Shown: positions 24,501 to 36,808 of the stretch, in pieces | Layout: each line of letters opens with the position of its first letter | Numbering within the stretch: the stretch's first letter is position 1 | NCBI RefSeq assembly: GCF_032884065.1 | Contig: NC_088873.1 | Location: 8,753,702-8,817,701 of the forward strand | Direction: 5' to 3' | Length of the DNA stretch: 64,000 bases | DNA from: Artemia franciscana | Taxonomy: Eukaryota > Arthropoda > Branchiopoda > Anostraca > Artemiidae | The notes under the pieces: generated by a model | What the model saw: only the letters and a program-made list of their open reading frames with translations | Told to the model about the DNA's origin: nothing | Databases searched by the model: none | Made by a program: the position numbers and the translations under genes

Positions 24501-24585
24501 TTGGTCTCTGCAATCAAGCCACTGGGCTGTGGCCGCCTCGCTTTTCATTTTTCAGTAATGAACTGCTCGTTGTATTTATTTTTAG
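20539..24585 (+). other. Intron sequence, no gene seen
   Basis: Four kilobases without a supportable exon or transposon ORF. It holds an A-run of about 30 bases at 21541-21569 and several G-runs (22148, 22680, 23898). The frames at 22080-22262 and 24146-24340 are uncharacterised and low complexity. Confidence 0.5.
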
Positions 24586-24839
24586 AAGAAAGGCTTCGGG
24601 ATTTGCCTCTTGTTAATCAGTTGAAGGATGAATTAGAGAAGTTGCACTTTCTCATTGATGTCAAAGAGAAAATAATCGTTAATTTAACTACCTCAGATGT
24701 TGGTCTGTTGGAAGACATTGATATCCTTCAAGGGAAGGAAACTCTGAAGAAGGAACTGAAGATTGTTAAAGATAAGAAGGACGCTCTTGAAAATGAACGG
24801 AAGGTTTATACAGAAGGACTACTAAGACTTGTTAAGGAG
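24586..24839 (+). CDS. Putative ADIP/SSX2IP-like coiled-coil protein, exon D
   Basis: Begins after tgtatttatttttag; two bases complete the codon from exon C and 84 codons follow, ending at AAGGAG|GTGATT in phase 0. The peptide is a long amphipathic helix. Its end, LLEDIDILQGKETLKKE followed by ENERKVYTEGLLRLVKE, aligns without gaps to the SSX2IP segment LLRD..LLEEKERLKEE followed by ERERRSFTEAAIRLGLE. This is the best evidence that the four exons encode an ADIP-family protein, a centrosomal/centriolar-satellite factor that anchors microtubules. The next exon was not found: the family continues with an EEERASWL-type segment that I could not locate before the neuroguidin gene. Confidence 0.75.
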
Positions 24840-24862
24840 GTGATTTTCTTTTTCGAATTCAT

Positions 24863-25043
24863 CATAATTGCTTTGCTTTTTAAGTCCTCATAATTGCTTT
24901 CTATTTCTAAATCGTCATAATTGCTTTATTTTTTTAAGTCGTCATAATTGCTCTCCTTTTTTAAGTCGTCATAATTGCTTCTTTTTTTTAAGTCGTCATA
25001 ATTGATTTTCCTTTTTAAGTTGTAATAATTGCTTCCTTTTTTT
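24863..25043. repeat. Minisatellite, about seven copies of a 27-bp unit
   Basis: The core cataattgctt recurs every 26-28 bases with a T-rich spacer and AAGTCGT, starting only 24 bases after the exon D donor. Confidence 0.9.
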
Positions 25044-27225
25044 ATAAAAGGACTGTGACGTTTTAGCGCCTTACTTTCCCCTCTCCTTGCGCCTGCGCAA
25101 TCACCATGCGCCTTACTTTCCCCTCTCCTTTCGGGTGATAGGCTAGCTTATAAAGTGTTTTCATAAACATTCGAAATTCCGAAGCTGAGGCTAAACCTGT
25201 TCTTGTGGACTTTATCTGCTGGTCTTTATACTGACTTGAATTACTTACAAGGTGTTTTCGTTTGGGGATTAAAAGGGCAAAGTCCAAGGCCTAAGAAATT
25301 GAAAAATACAACAGCAATACCTTTTTAAGCACAATTCTCTTGAGCTAAAAGAAAAAGACAACTATTGTTTAGTCTTCAACTGGGCTGGGGATTCATAGGC
25401 CAAACTTCAAGGTCTCAAAGATGGAAAGTAGAAGGATTGAAAGAAACTTCGGGGTCAGTCTGTACTCTTTAATGAGGGTGATCAATTCAGTAATGTTGTT
25501 CACGTGATCTGACATTTTAGATTTTGGCCGATTCCTTCAAAACCAACGAGTAACTAGAGTTTTTCTGGTGTATCGTTGATTTTCGCCGAATAATTTTTCC
25601 TTTTAGACACAGCATTAGGTCTGAAAATTTGCCAAATTTAGAATTAAGAAGTATTTTCGTGTATGTTCTTTTTTCTGTCTTCAGTGGTTTGTGGTCAAGA
25701 TGCCTCCCGGACATAAGGGGGGATGAGATGTAATCTTAAATTACACTGGTGTGAACTCGTGATTGTATGTTCTCACGTATTGCCGAAATATTTAAATTCC
25801 ACCCATTGAACTAATACTATAGAAAAAAATGAGAAGTAGGTGGTCTACTCTCGTGGCGATTCTCCAGATCGCTCATGCTATGCGTTAAATCCATTTGCGT
25901 TATCGTGAGTGTTGAAGGTGATAAAAGCTGGAAAGTTCACACAACACGACTACTACGTGATATGGAAGATTAAACTCGCTTCCTAAGCAAACTTGATAGA
26001 ATTCTTTAATGGCTGCAAGATAGCATATGTGATTTTTCGTTTTGTATTTCTTGATACTTTCTTATAAAATTCATATTTTATCAAATAATCGTTAAAAAAA
26101 TGTTTCAGACTTTGGTCTGTGTTTCCCCCGTGTTTTGTGAAAATGCCTTGTAAGCAATTCAAGTCAGTCTAAAGACCAGCAGATGAAGTCCTCATGAACA
26201 GCTTTAGCCCTATTGAAATTTACCATCAGCACTAGAGCCATAGTGGAATATTTGTGAAAACGCCCTATAAGCAAGTCTGTCAACTTGCAAGGGGGTGTAG
26301 GGAGAGGCTTAGACGTATGCTAAAACCTCAATAATGACTATCTGTTTGGTAAAATTTGGTCCGATTGCAGAAAACAGTAACATTTTGTCCGATTACAGAT
26401 AAAACAATGACACTTAGTCCGATGACAAATAAAAACCGTGCCACTTTTTCGATTGTGATAAAAATCAGTGGTTATTTGTCCAATAGCAAATAAAAACTAT
26501 GGCAGTTTGTCCGGTGACAAAGAAAAACAGTGATAGTTTATCTTATGACAAGAAAAACAATCAAAGTTTACCCGATGACAAGGAAAAACAATGGCAGTTT
26601 ATCCGATGACACGTTGTCCTATGACAGTCTTGGTAATGACAGAAAAATGCATGTTAAAAAACGATGACCGAATTATTTTATGGAAAAATGTTGTTGAACC
26701 CTAGAGAAAAGGTTGTAAGTTATGCAATGTGCCCATTGTTTACATAAAGAATTTATCATTGGATAATGTATCATTGGAGGGAATGTTGAATGTTTGATCC
26801 TGAGTGTGTCAGAAAAGGCTAAGGGCAATAAGGTAAAACTTCAGGAATACTGAGGGGATGTTGAGGTCAATCAAAAGGTAGTATTTACATCTCGGTTGTC
26901 AGAAGTGTATATCCTAGGAATGGTTAATGGCATTTGGTCGTAACTTCTAGGGGATATTGAAATGAGTTAAAGAACGCTAATTAGAACTAACAAACTAGAA
27001 TTGGATGTTTCGATTCTTGCGCTGGAGACATGAAAAACTTATGTTCACCAAATAACAAAACTTTGGCAAACAAACACGAACAGAAATTACCAAAAAAAAG
27101 AATTTCCGAAAAAGAAGTTTTTTCCATTAAACTTAAAACCAGTAGAAATAAATTTATATTGTAATTCACACTCAAATTGGCCACACTCAAAAATGGGCAA
27201 CGTGAGGTGCTGCGGCAACGTTTGT
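25044..27225 (+). other. Non-coding sequence, no exon seen
   Basis: Contains a two-copy GCGCCTTACTTTCCCCTCTC repeat at 25068-25131 and the minisatellite at 26345. No exon continuing the coiled-coil gene could be recognised. Confidence 0.5.
26345..26640. repeat. Diverged minisatellite, about 36-40-bp unit
   Basis: The motif tttgtccgatgacaaa (variants tttatccgatgac, cttagtccgatgac) recurs about eight times, separated by AAAAACAATGGCAG-like text. The copies are about 70-85% alike by eye. Confidence 0.8.
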
Positions 27226-27921
27226 TCGGCCTTGCCGGGCAAAGTGTTTTGAGAGCAACACTTTGGTTTTGTTTCCTCGCTTCGATTAAACGCTGAAGTT
27301 GTTATTCTGTAAGGATCTTAAAATAAACGAGTCCCCTACATGTGTTACCACTGGAACCAAATTGGTCTCACCATCAAATACACCGGAAAAAAATAATAGG
27401 TACACCAACTAGCAAAAGTTGCGAACACTTCATTGCAGAAGATGATTATGAGCTAACAGCCGACTGTTGCTTAAAACTCCCCTATGTATCTTACTATTGG
27501 TATCGGCCTATTTTTGGTTTCAGTGTGTACCTTACTACTGAAGTTGTCAACCCCTTTAAACTTTCAAGCTCTGCATCTCATGAAGAAATTTTTTCTGCCA
27601 AAAAAATGGATGACACAGACTTTGATCAGCTCATCAAGAGCTCTCGACTGCCGTCGAAAAAAATCTGTTTGTCTTAGTTCAAAAGTTGACTTTTTTGCCG
27701 TAGGCCAAGTTTCCAACATCATCACTTAGAAAGGTGCAAAGGATAAACTCTAATTTCTAGCAATGAGAGAACTTTTAAAGTTTAAGAGGCACATCTGACA
27801 CCATTTCTCTACTGCAATCCCAAGTGCGAATAACCGAATGATAAACTCGGCTGAAGTCACGAATAGAAATGGTAGAAAGAATAAATGGCAGCACTTTTGG
27901 ACTGCTCCCGCAACACAAATA
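27226..27921. mobile_element. Deleted relative of the long-TIR DNA transposon
   Basis: Has the terminal motif GAGAGCAACACTTTGG near 27251 and a matching opposite end CTCCCGCAACACA near 27908. An internal stretch of about 300 bp (27606-27905, from ctttgatcagctcatcaaga) is repeated at 28435-28735 inside the larger element. Only fragments of the long arms are retained. No transposase frame is visible. Confidence 0.6.
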
Positions 27922-28100
27922 TGTGAAATACAATTCGTTTTCAGTAAAGTGCAAATGATGCAACAGGCTCTCGACTTCAGCGGTTAGGGAAGGGGAAAGG
28001 TGCGGTAGCCAAACTCCTGTTTGCAGTAATTTTTGTTCGTTTTAAGTTTGACTTGAATGCTCAATTAAATTTTTACTCGTTTCAAGATTGATTTGTTCAT

Positions 28101-29241
28101 TGTGTTGCGAGGGCAACACTTTGGTTTTGTGGTGTTTTTTCTTTTTTTTCCTAGCACCCCGATTTCAGCTTATTCCTAGAAAGTGGTAAGGGTCTAACCT
28201 CGGCAGTTTTTACGGAAAGTGCTGACCTTAGGCCGGATTGATGAATATGACTGCATTTTGGAAAGCTTCCTAGAAATCTTGCCTGGGGCCAAAAAGGATG
28301 GCTTTTGCTTGTCCCTGAGCCAGAGCCTATAGTGTGTGAAGTGAAGCCTGAAGTTATACAGTCAAGCTTTCGTTTCATCAAACCATGTTTCTGCTTATTA
28401 CAAACCATGTACCACCTTACCACTGGATGTCATATACTTTGATCAGCTCATCAAGAGCTATCGATTGCCGTCGAAAAAAAAATTATATCTGTCTTGGTTC
28501 AAAAGTTGGTTGTTTTTTTTTGCCATAGGCCAACTTTCTAACGTCACCACTTAGAAAGGAGCAAAGGATAAGCTCCAATTCCTTTAGCAATGAGAGAACT
28601 TTTAAAGTTTATCAGGCACATCTGATATCATTTCTCCACCGCAATCCCAAGTCCGAAAAACCGAATAATAAACTCAGCTGAAATCACGAACAGAAATGGG
28701 TAGAAACAATATATGGCAGTACTTTTGGACCCGTGGGAAAATGCCACATTCTTGCTTCTGTAAATTTTTCTATTTATCACTCAAAGAAGATATATTGGCT
28801 GTGGGGCTGGGTAATTGCCGCATATATTTAACACTTATAGATTTTGGTCCATCTTCAATTTGAAAGTGATGCCTGCCTGCTTGCCTGCTAGAACGGAGCT
28901 TTCCACTCGAAAGCAGAAACATGGTTTGTGCTTTCCACTCGAACGCTTGGCTGCACAACTTCAGATACTCCTCTCTGACATAGGCTATATAACTCCACTT
29001 CACTTCGCACACCATAGGCTATGGCTCGTGGACAAGCAAAAACCATCCTTTTCGGCCCCAGGCAAGAGTTCTGCGGAGGTTTCCAAAATGTAATGTCATA
29101 TTCATCAATCCGGCCTGAGGTCCACACATTCCGCAAAAACCGCACAGGTTAGACCCTTACCAGTTTCCAGAATAAGCTGAGATCGGCGGCATAGGAAAAA
29201 AAAAAAACGGGACAAAACCAAAGTGTTGCTCTCGCAACACA
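28101..29241. mobile_element. Non-autonomous DNA transposon with roughly 300-bp inverted arms
   Basis: The left end starts TGTGTTGCGAGGGCAACACT; the right end at 29213-29241 is its near-exact reverse complement, ending CTCTCGCAACACA. Inverted similarity continues inward for about 240-330 bp per arm (for example ggtaagggtctaacc on the left at 28184 against ggttagacccttacc on the right). Each tip is itself a small palindrome (GTTGC..GCAAC). No transposase ORF remains, and the superfamily cannot be named. No clear target-site duplication was found. Confidence 0.8.
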
Positions 29242-29732
29242 AATCATTAAATCTCTTTGGACTATTTCAAACCGTATGCTTAAATCATTTTCGGAAACAA
29301 ATTGAACTTCGGCCCTTTTTCCAAAAGACTATGGAAAGAAGCAAACTTGCATTTACCGTCCAGAAGATGAATCTAATTAATGTAAGATGTAATTACTTAA
29401 TATAAAAATTATGTAAACAAAAACTGCTTTCTGATCCCTTTGTTATTAGATAAAAGTAACTATAGTTTATAACTAGATACTTGAATTTCTGATTTCTGAT
29501 ATTCACCTTATTTGCTTTATTAAACTTGTCTATTGGCATTGATGTAAATAACCCCTTTACATTGCTACTTTTCATTAATCGATTGACATTTAAATCATGA
29601 CTGTTATTTAGCAATTAAGTCGGTTATTATAAAATTATAATATTACTATAAAATCGAATGACATCGATTGATCGAATCGAACAATAATAATGCGGGTGCA
29701 AATGACCAGTGTATAAATTAAAACAAAATATG

Positions 29733-29832
29733 NNNNNNNNNNNNNNNNNNNNNNNNNNNNNNNNNNNNNNNNNNNNNNNNNNNNNNNNNNNNNNNNNNNN
29801 NNNNNNNNNNNNNNNNNNNNNNNNNNNNNNNN
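29733..29832. other. Assembly gap (100 N)
   Basis: Exactly 100 N, the usual placeholder for a gap of unknown size. Confidence 1.
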
Positions 29833-30533
29833 ACCAATCTCGAATCATGGTTGCACTATAATGAAGGGATGACACGGAAAGCCTCAAACTGTAGTACCAT
29901 TATACAGTAGCGGTTTTAGGCCTCATAAACTGGATGGGGGAAGGTGTACAAAAATTACAATTGCGACAGTTTTTTAGTCAATTAAGCACCTTAATGGGAG
30001 TAAAAATATAAAATAAAAAGAATTTGATGTCGTATGTAAGAAAAACTAGGAGTGGAGTGGGGCAGCTACGCCCCCCCCCGTGCCCAGGTCTAGAACCACC
30101 ACTGCTGATATACTACAAACTAGTCAAACGAGGGAATTATAGTCTCTAAGCAGACAGCCTCTTGGCTGATGTCGCCGGGTTAAGACTACTGTTATATCAC
30201 TGGTAATGACATATCAACTCGAACAAGAAAAGGATTAATTCGAACTCTGTAGTACATGGTTAATAAAAAGGGAAGCTTAAATGCATCACTTGGGATAACA
30301 GATAAGCTGGAAATGTTTGAGCATAATATAGCAATATTTTTAGGCGCATTCTTCTGTGGGTACTTTCATCGGCATCTCCAATCTTCATGGTCGATTTTTT
30401 TTTTCGGCGCAATTTTCTGTGGAAAAATTACCGGTAGCTAGAATAATTTTTGGTGAAATGAAGCTTTCCTTGGGTATGGGAAGGCAAAATAAAAATAATG
30501 ACTCTTTTTGCCATGATCAACTAAACCAAAGGT

Positions 30534-30864
30534 CGCCCTGGCCGAGTGGGTTGGTGCGCTGGATTCGGGATCCTGTGTCTGAGAGGACGTGGGTTCGAAT
30601 CTCGGTGTATTTAGCCAATTCTTCAGTTTGGGACGGGGGTCAGTGGCGTGATCCTGTAAGCTTAGCCAGAGTCGACCCAGCTCTAAATGGGTACCTGGAG
30701 AAATCTGGGGAAGGTAAACAGGAAGGGTGTGCGAAAGCACAGGTTGGCTGGCCCCCAACCCCCCATTGCACTTCCTGGCTGAAGGGCCAAGAAACGGAGA
30801 TCAGCACCGCCGGTACGGACTGTAAAGTCTAAATGCCGCATCCTTTACCTTTTTACCTTTTTTT
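30534..30864 (+). mobile_element. tRNA-derived SINE, full length with target-site duplication
   Basis: The head is tRNA-like: A box TGGCCGAGTGG at 30539-30549 and B box GGTTCGAATC at 30592-30601, spaced as in a class II (Leu/Ser-like) tRNA. A unique body of about 230 bp follows, then a pyrimidine-rich tail (ccttttttttt). The 12-bp TAAACCAAAGGT occurs at 30522-30533 and again at 30865-30876, a perfect target-site duplication, so the insertion is fairly recent. The A/B boxes would act as an internal RNA polymerase III promoter. The element relies on a partner LINE in trans; which LINE is unknown. Confidence 0.93.
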
Positions 30865-30876
30865 TAAACCAAAGGT

Positions 30877-33156
30877 AAGTTATGTCATAACAAAAAAAAA
30901 AGCGATTATGCTCTTAAAAATGACTTATACAAATATCAATGCGATCGATAACAAGATAAACCACTTACACTGCAATGACACAACATAACAAAGACACCAG
31001 GTTTGACAGTAAACAAAAAATGGAGAATAGTGACACTTAACTTAATGAAATCTTAAATAGATTAAAAAATCGGTTGAAGAAAATGATGACATAGGGTTGT
31101 GTGGTAACCTTATATGAGCTTCTGATGTTAAGACTGGGGGGGGGGGGCTCTTCATTTCTTCTTATGGATGTACAGGTGTGTCTTGATCTGCCTGGGCTGC
31201 TCAGACTAATACAAACAGATCAAATTTAAGATTTGGGAAGGGGAAGGGTCGGTGGCCAAACTTCTGATGAACTTTTGTTTGCTCGACAATGTAAGCAAAA
31301 TCTGCGCAAAAATAAACTGCTCTAAGTCGGCAAGGGGTAGTAATTTTCAATGCAATATTCATATTGTTCTTAGTTTATTTAAAAATATGGTCTGAGAGTC
31401 TTCTCCGCCGTGTAGTTGATGAAAGTAAATGAAAAAGTTTACACTATAAAGAATGTAATCACGTGCGAGTTGGGATAGTGAAAGATTTCTTATTTCTGAA
31501 AATTTCCGGTGAGATTTTTATGAACTACTTTTTTGTGGGAAAGAAGCTATAGGATAAGTTATATTAAGCATTTTCTCAGTCGTCATTCTTTAGTTATCTA
31601 GGGGCATTTTGTGGAGAAACTGCTTTTTATTTTAATTTTTTCATCTATGTTTCTATATTTTGCTGTAAAACATAATTTAAACCGATCATGTTATATTGAT
31701 GAGTCATTCTTACTAAATAACTCTATAATCACTGTGTTTCTACGAGATTGAACATGAGACAAAAGAAAGTAAACACAACCAATTCATTTATTAATTGTTT
31801 TTTACTTTTGGACAAAAAAAAACCTTAGTATACCTACGGTATGGAGCATGAAAAGGCAACCAAACTACCTCATTATTTTTTATTTTTTTTTTTTTTTACT
31901 TTGGACAGTAAAAACAGAAAATATGTGCAGTCTTTCCTCTGCTGCGCTGTGTGTCTACGATGTGGAGCTTGAGAAGGTAAGAAGGTAATTAGACAGCCTC
32001 TTTGTTTAATCGTCTTTATTTTTTTTTACTTTTGCTTTTTTAATCGTCTTTATTTTTTGGATGACAAAAAATAGATGTATATATGTGTAGTCTTTCTTCC
32101 ACTGTAATTTATAGCAGTGAACAAAATCATAGCTGGAAAATAGTCAAACTATTGAGCAGGGCTTTGAGATTGCATGCTGAAACCGATCAAATCTTTTAAG
32201 GAGGTTCATCTTGCGTGGAAGTTTCCATGAATTAACAGTTTATATTTTTCCATGTATTTGTTTAATTTATGATTTATACTTAACTTAGCGGACCAAACTA
32301 AGACATTTGTGTCTTCATATTTTGCGTACATCAAGTCCACCTCAGGTATGTTATCAGTAAGGAAAAGTATAGTGATTGTTTTTTTGCATGCATACGAAAA
32401 TTGCAAAAGCCTTTTCATCACTTATCACTGATTGACTTTTTTTTTCTACACGCTAATATAGTGAATTTCTTCTGAAGATGAACCGTTTTTTTTTCTGTGA
32501 TTTTCATTCAGTGTTAAAAAAAGAAAACGACAAAAAAGTGTTGCCAAGGCTCATTTTGCGCACTTTGCAAATACTTGTAGCTTTATCCCAGGGCCAAAGT
32601 AAAGTCGCGCCTGTGAAAAAAAAACATGACACAGCGCCAATTACGTTCGTGATTTATAGAGTTTAATAGTGCTCAACTTACATGCGTCACTATAAACACC
32701 GGTATATAAGGTATATATACTAGATATTTAGTATATAAGATATATATACTTATATATATACTTAAGATATATATACTGTGTTTTCAGAGTAGGCTACAGA
32801 AGAAGAAGAAGAAGATTGCTCTTATTTGTTTTCAAAGAAGAACAGGAGGAAGGATAGAAAAAGATATGAGTCGAGGGGTATTAGTGTTGGTTTTTGTCTT
32901 TCCACTGCTTAATAATTCAGGGGAAGGGGCACAATATCGAAAAAAAGCTAAAATATTGAAAAATAATTGCAGAATGTGTAAACTCTCGGAATATAAGAGG
33001 AAAATTTGTACGAGCCTAAATCCTCTCCTCGCCTTAGACATGAGTCTAGAGATAAATAGAGTTACATTCAACCAAGGTGATTCATTAAGAACCAGAATCT
33101 GAAAGGTATTTGACTTATTTAGAAACAGTCCCCGACTTATTGCTTTCTTTTTTTAG
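30877..33156 (+). other. Intergenic sequence upstream of neuroguidin
   Basis: Contains imperfect T-rich repeats of roughly 130 bp (31790-32060) and TATATAC-type short repeats at 32700-32775. The neuroguidin transcript must have an upstream non-coding exon somewhere here, because its first coding exon starts with an AG acceptor; its location is not clear. Confidence 0.4.
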
Positions 33157-33176
33157 TTTATTTAACGTTGAAAGTC

Positions 33177-33314
33177 ATGGAAGATGAAGACAGAGATGTA
33201 CAGTTGGAGTTCAGAAGCCTTATCGAAGAAATCTCAACCCACACAAATCAAGTTAGAGAGAAAGTGAAAGCGTTAAGCCAGCAAATTGCAGATGACCCGC
33301 CAAATGTGAATAAG
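33177..33314 (+). CDS. NGDN: Neuroguidin, first coding exon
   Basis: ATG at 33177 lies 20 bases inside an exon that opens after a T-rich AG acceptor (33155-33156) and ends at GTGAATAAG|GTAACT in phase 0. It codes 46 residues, acidic at the N-terminus, then a helix (LEFRSLIEEISTHTNQVREKV). The end PPNVNK joins GLSILEVK of the next exon, matching the TEK-GLSFLEVK junction of vertebrate neuroguidin. Neuroguidin belongs to the Sas10/Utp3/C1D family: nucleolar small-subunit processome and ribosome biogenesis, and in vertebrates eIF4E/CPEB-linked translational control. The short 5' UTR piece and the acceptor imply an upstream non-coding exon. Confidence 0.88.
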
Positions 33315-34751
33315 GTAACTGAGCCCCTTCGCTGAGTGAATTATGCTTTTTCTTTCTATTGATAAATAAAGATTTGGTAGTTTTGGCTGACAAATGACTT
33401 TTTTAATCCCGTGTTTTCGGATGCAACGCGTTTTTCGTCAGTTGTGGTTCTAGGCCTAAGCAGGGGGTGCAGCTGCCCCTCTTCCCCAGTTTTTCTGACA
33501 TAGTTTTTCTCAAATAATTTTGATTAATGGACGTGTTTACACTCATGCCCGAAATTTGATTTTAATTTTGACATAAATTTGATTTTAACTTAGAAGTTAA
33601 CATATATCGTTGATACTTGCCTCCTTGGTTTAGGTCCTCACCTTAATTGTACTTACTCCTATGTCAGGGGTATATTTAGGAATTTGTGTTGGGTGAATGA
33701 GGAGGAGCAAATAGTTAATTAAAGCACCAGAATTTGGTAAATAGCTTGGAATAACTTTGTAAAAATAGTTGTAAACAGCTGAAAACTTCTGTCCAGAAAA
33801 CCAACTATATAAATATTTCCAAAAGGATGAAGGCCCTGTGTTTTCAGTTCTTCTCTTTTTGGTACTGCAATGCTTTCTACGTCGGAATGCCAATGCTTTC
33901 AACGTATGTATCCAAATGGCAAGTAAATGTTATTTATTTTTTTCGGTGAATTTCAGGCAATGAGTTGGCGTTTCCATCTAAAGCATCAAGGCCCTAGCCT
34001 TGTGTTTTTTTCTGATCTCTGATTCTGTTGCTCTGACATGCTTAATAAGCTTTGTTTACATTCCGTCTATTCTATTAAGGGGTAGCGGTGACATCTTTTT
34101 CGTAGTATTCCCGAGAGTAGTAAAAACAAATAGTAGCTGACCTACTATTGCTAATTTAAGTCACCGTTCTTATGTATTTAAGCTACTACTGGCTTTCAAA
34201 ATCATCGACGGGGGGTGAATCCCCCTGGATATCCGACTCGCCGACTCGGTGCAAGAAAAGATCCAAAGTAGAGCAATCTGAGGTGGAGGAAAAAATTTCT
34301 CTTTGTAAGACTAGTTTTGAGGATTAATTTCTGCTTGTCGTAATGGCTGGCAAGTGGTGGGTAACTCTCTCTTCCAGCGTTGCCTGCTCTAGTCGGTCTG
34401 AAGATGGCAGCTGGGGCTCTCAGGATCGAGGAAAACAATGGAAGAGACCTTGATATCGCCAAGTGAGGCACTTCTGTAAAGGAAAAAAAGGATTGGCAAA
34501 CCCTATATCAAATTACAACACACAGGAGGGAAGACCCCGTCGTGGCTACTAATTCAATAATGAAATCAATTTCCACTTATTGGGCTCAGTTTGTCTTCCC
34601 GTACCCTCTATCTATAAAAAATACTCGAAAATTCTTTATATTGGCATTTTTAATTTCTGAATTGAATTCCTTTAATTTATTTTTTGTACGTGCGTCATTA
34701 TTCGTAAACACTCCAAATATATAAGTGAAGAGAAAGATTATTGTGTGATTT
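33315..34751 (+). other. Neuroguidin intron 1, first part
   Basis: No exon or transposon ORF recognised; AT-rich unique-looking sequence. Confidence 0.5.
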
Positions 34752-35019
34752 ATTGAGGTCCACAGTATTGTACAGCACTGCTTGCTTCACAAGATGGTGC
34801 TTCAGCATTGAAAGAGGTATTGAGGTCCACAGTAATATACAGCACTGCTTGCTTCACAAGATGGTGCTTCAGCATTGAAAGAGGTATTGAGGTCCACAGT
34901 ATTGTACAGCACTGCTTGCTTCACAAGATGGTGCTTCAGCATTGAAAGAGGTATTGAGGTCCACAGTATTGTACAGCACTGCTTGCTTCACAAGATGGTG
35001 CTTCAGCATTGAAAGAGGT
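34752..35019. repeat. Four near-identical copies of a 67-bp tandem repeat
   Basis: Copies start at 34752, 34819, 34886 and 34953, each opening attgaggtccacagtattgt and closing gcattgaaagaggt. Only copy 2 differs noticeably (aatata for attgta). 67 is not a multiple of three and no long frame spans it, so it is non-coding. The high identity points to recent expansion, or to an assembly copy number that could be off. Confidence 0.95.
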
Positions 35020-36657
35020 ATTAGCAAATAATCTAAAGATCAAGAATTATAGTTGACAATCTCTTTTTTGAAAGTTTGAATGTTGAATCCAATTTTTTGA
35101 CAATTTCTATGTTATTTTATGATGATATCATTATCATCCTAGGATTCTTTACCTTGAAAATTTACAAAAAAAGTTAAGCATTGTATTTTTGTCTCGCATT
35201 CGTAGATTAAATGGGCATACTGCAGAACTTGTGTCTTATTTCAAGGAACTTCAGGGAGACAAAATCACTTTCCGAGCAAGCTTCTTTTGGTATTTTGAAG
35301 GAAGTAGGTATGCTGGGTCAATAAATCATCAGTTCAAAGATCAAACTCTGAAAGTTTCATTTATTTAAAACTTAAGTTCTTTAAGTTTGAAAAAATAATT
35401 TTTTCAAACTTAAAGAACTTACTATTTATTAAAAAAATTGCAAAACATAATCGCAAAGCTGCAATTTGTCAAAATTATTGGGTGCGAGTATTAAAGCTAT
35501 GATTGGTTTTATGTGTAAGCTATGAAGGTTTTTCAAATATTTAATAAATAACAAATAATTAGGTAATTTATGTTTAGTGTGTTGCGTTTTTTTTTTTTTT
35601 TTTTTTTTAGATTAATTTGATGCTGTAGGTTCAAGCTGCCTTAGGCTATCACAGCTACGCACGTCAATATTCTATCTCAATCTATTTAAAGCCTTCTTCT
35701 TTACTAGCTCCTAATAAGTTCCAATTTCCCTTTAATCCTTCCTTACGACATCCTCCCATTGTCTGCATTACTTTGAACGACAAAAATATGGTAAGATTGG
35801 TGGCTTCAGCAATAACAATGGCATTCCTATCGTCTTGAAAATTGGATTTCTATACTCTACTACTTTCCTTGTACTATACTTTTACTGAACTTTTCCTTTT
35901 ACTATACTTTTTATATATTACTATTTTAGAGCTAAGCGAATGAAATTTTAATTAAAAGAGTTTAAAAATTCATTCCTGGGGATTCATTCTTCTGGGAGAC
36001 TTTAGAGCAACGCAGCTATTTGCAAAATTAAGAGCGGTATTTTAACGTTACTGCATATAACCTTAAGCACGGCAAGTTATGAGGCTGGGGAAGGGGGCCC
36101 CCTCTGAAAAAATGCAAAAGGCAAAATGTTTTAAAATTCGGGAAGGATTTTCCGGGACTTTCTTAGGTTTTGCCTCTCGTAGCAAAGTTGTTGTTTTCTT
36201 ACCCCCTTTTTTAGAACATTTCTATGAGCACCTATGGTCTCATATGTCTAGTGTTAGAAAATCTAGAAATCCAAGACCGGGGATAAATTACTAACCCTTT
36301 TTTTTCTTTTTTTTTGCATAGCGTTTCCTTGATAGATTTAACCTGTCTTCAGTTATGGCGGTTTTAGTCGAAATTAAATGTACAAATCTGGAGACTATGG
36401 ATCTTGTCTCTTGGATTACAAACCTTTTGTATAGAATCTTCATCATCGTCAGCCATTATAGTGGCAAAGAATATAATAAGCTTAAAATGTAAGCCTTTTT
36501 CAATGACATTCTGGTAAGAAATTGAAATTCATCAGAAGGACTCCTTCACAAACAAGTTTTGGCTTAAAAATATATAGAAATAATACAAAGAAAAGAAATT
36601 GTCAGTGTTTTTAGCCTTTTAATTTTTATTTCTTATTTATCGAATATATTGTTTTAG
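35020..36657 (+). other. Neuroguidin intron 1, second part
   Basis: No supportable exon. A 35-bp inverted repeat of aagttctttaagtttgaaaa type lies near 35372-35420, and a T-run at 35588-35609. Confidence 0.5.
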
Positions 36658-36742
36658 GGTTAAGAATTCTTGAGGTCAAATTTCGGTCCTTTTTTGAGTT
36701 ATCAGATTAGCTGAATGCATAATTATAAAGGAAAACGGAAAT
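36658..36742 (+). pseudogene. Decayed duplicate of neuroguidin exon 2
   Basis: Follows a good acceptor (tgttttag) and aligns with the first 85 bases of the working exon at 36809: LRILEVKFRSFFEL here against LSILEVKYHAFVEY there, ending attataaaggaaaacgg against attataaaggtaaatgg. It has lost one base at its start and carries in-frame TAG and TAA stops. Intron text upstream (agcctttttaggc.., tttatttcttattt) is also shared, so a block of about 150 bp was duplicated in tandem and one copy decayed. Confidence 0.82.
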
Positions 36743-36808
36743 TTTAAAGAAAATCTAAGCCTTTTTAGGCTTTCGATTTATTTCTTATTTGTGACATTCT
36801 TTTTTTAG

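Noticed and set aside
24863-25043. CRISPR-like array
   Set aside because: Unit length varies, the spacers are themselves repetitive, and the context is eukaryotic; it is a minisatellite.
30534-30620. A functional tRNA gene
   Set aside because: A and B boxes are present, but the acceptor stem does not pair, and the sequence continues into a SINE body with target-site duplications.
35206-35311. Possible exon after gcattcgtag reading LNGHTAELVSYFKELQGDKI
   Set aside because: The phase does not match the neighbouring exons of either gene, neuroguidin exons 1 and 2 join perfectly without it, and the donor is weak.
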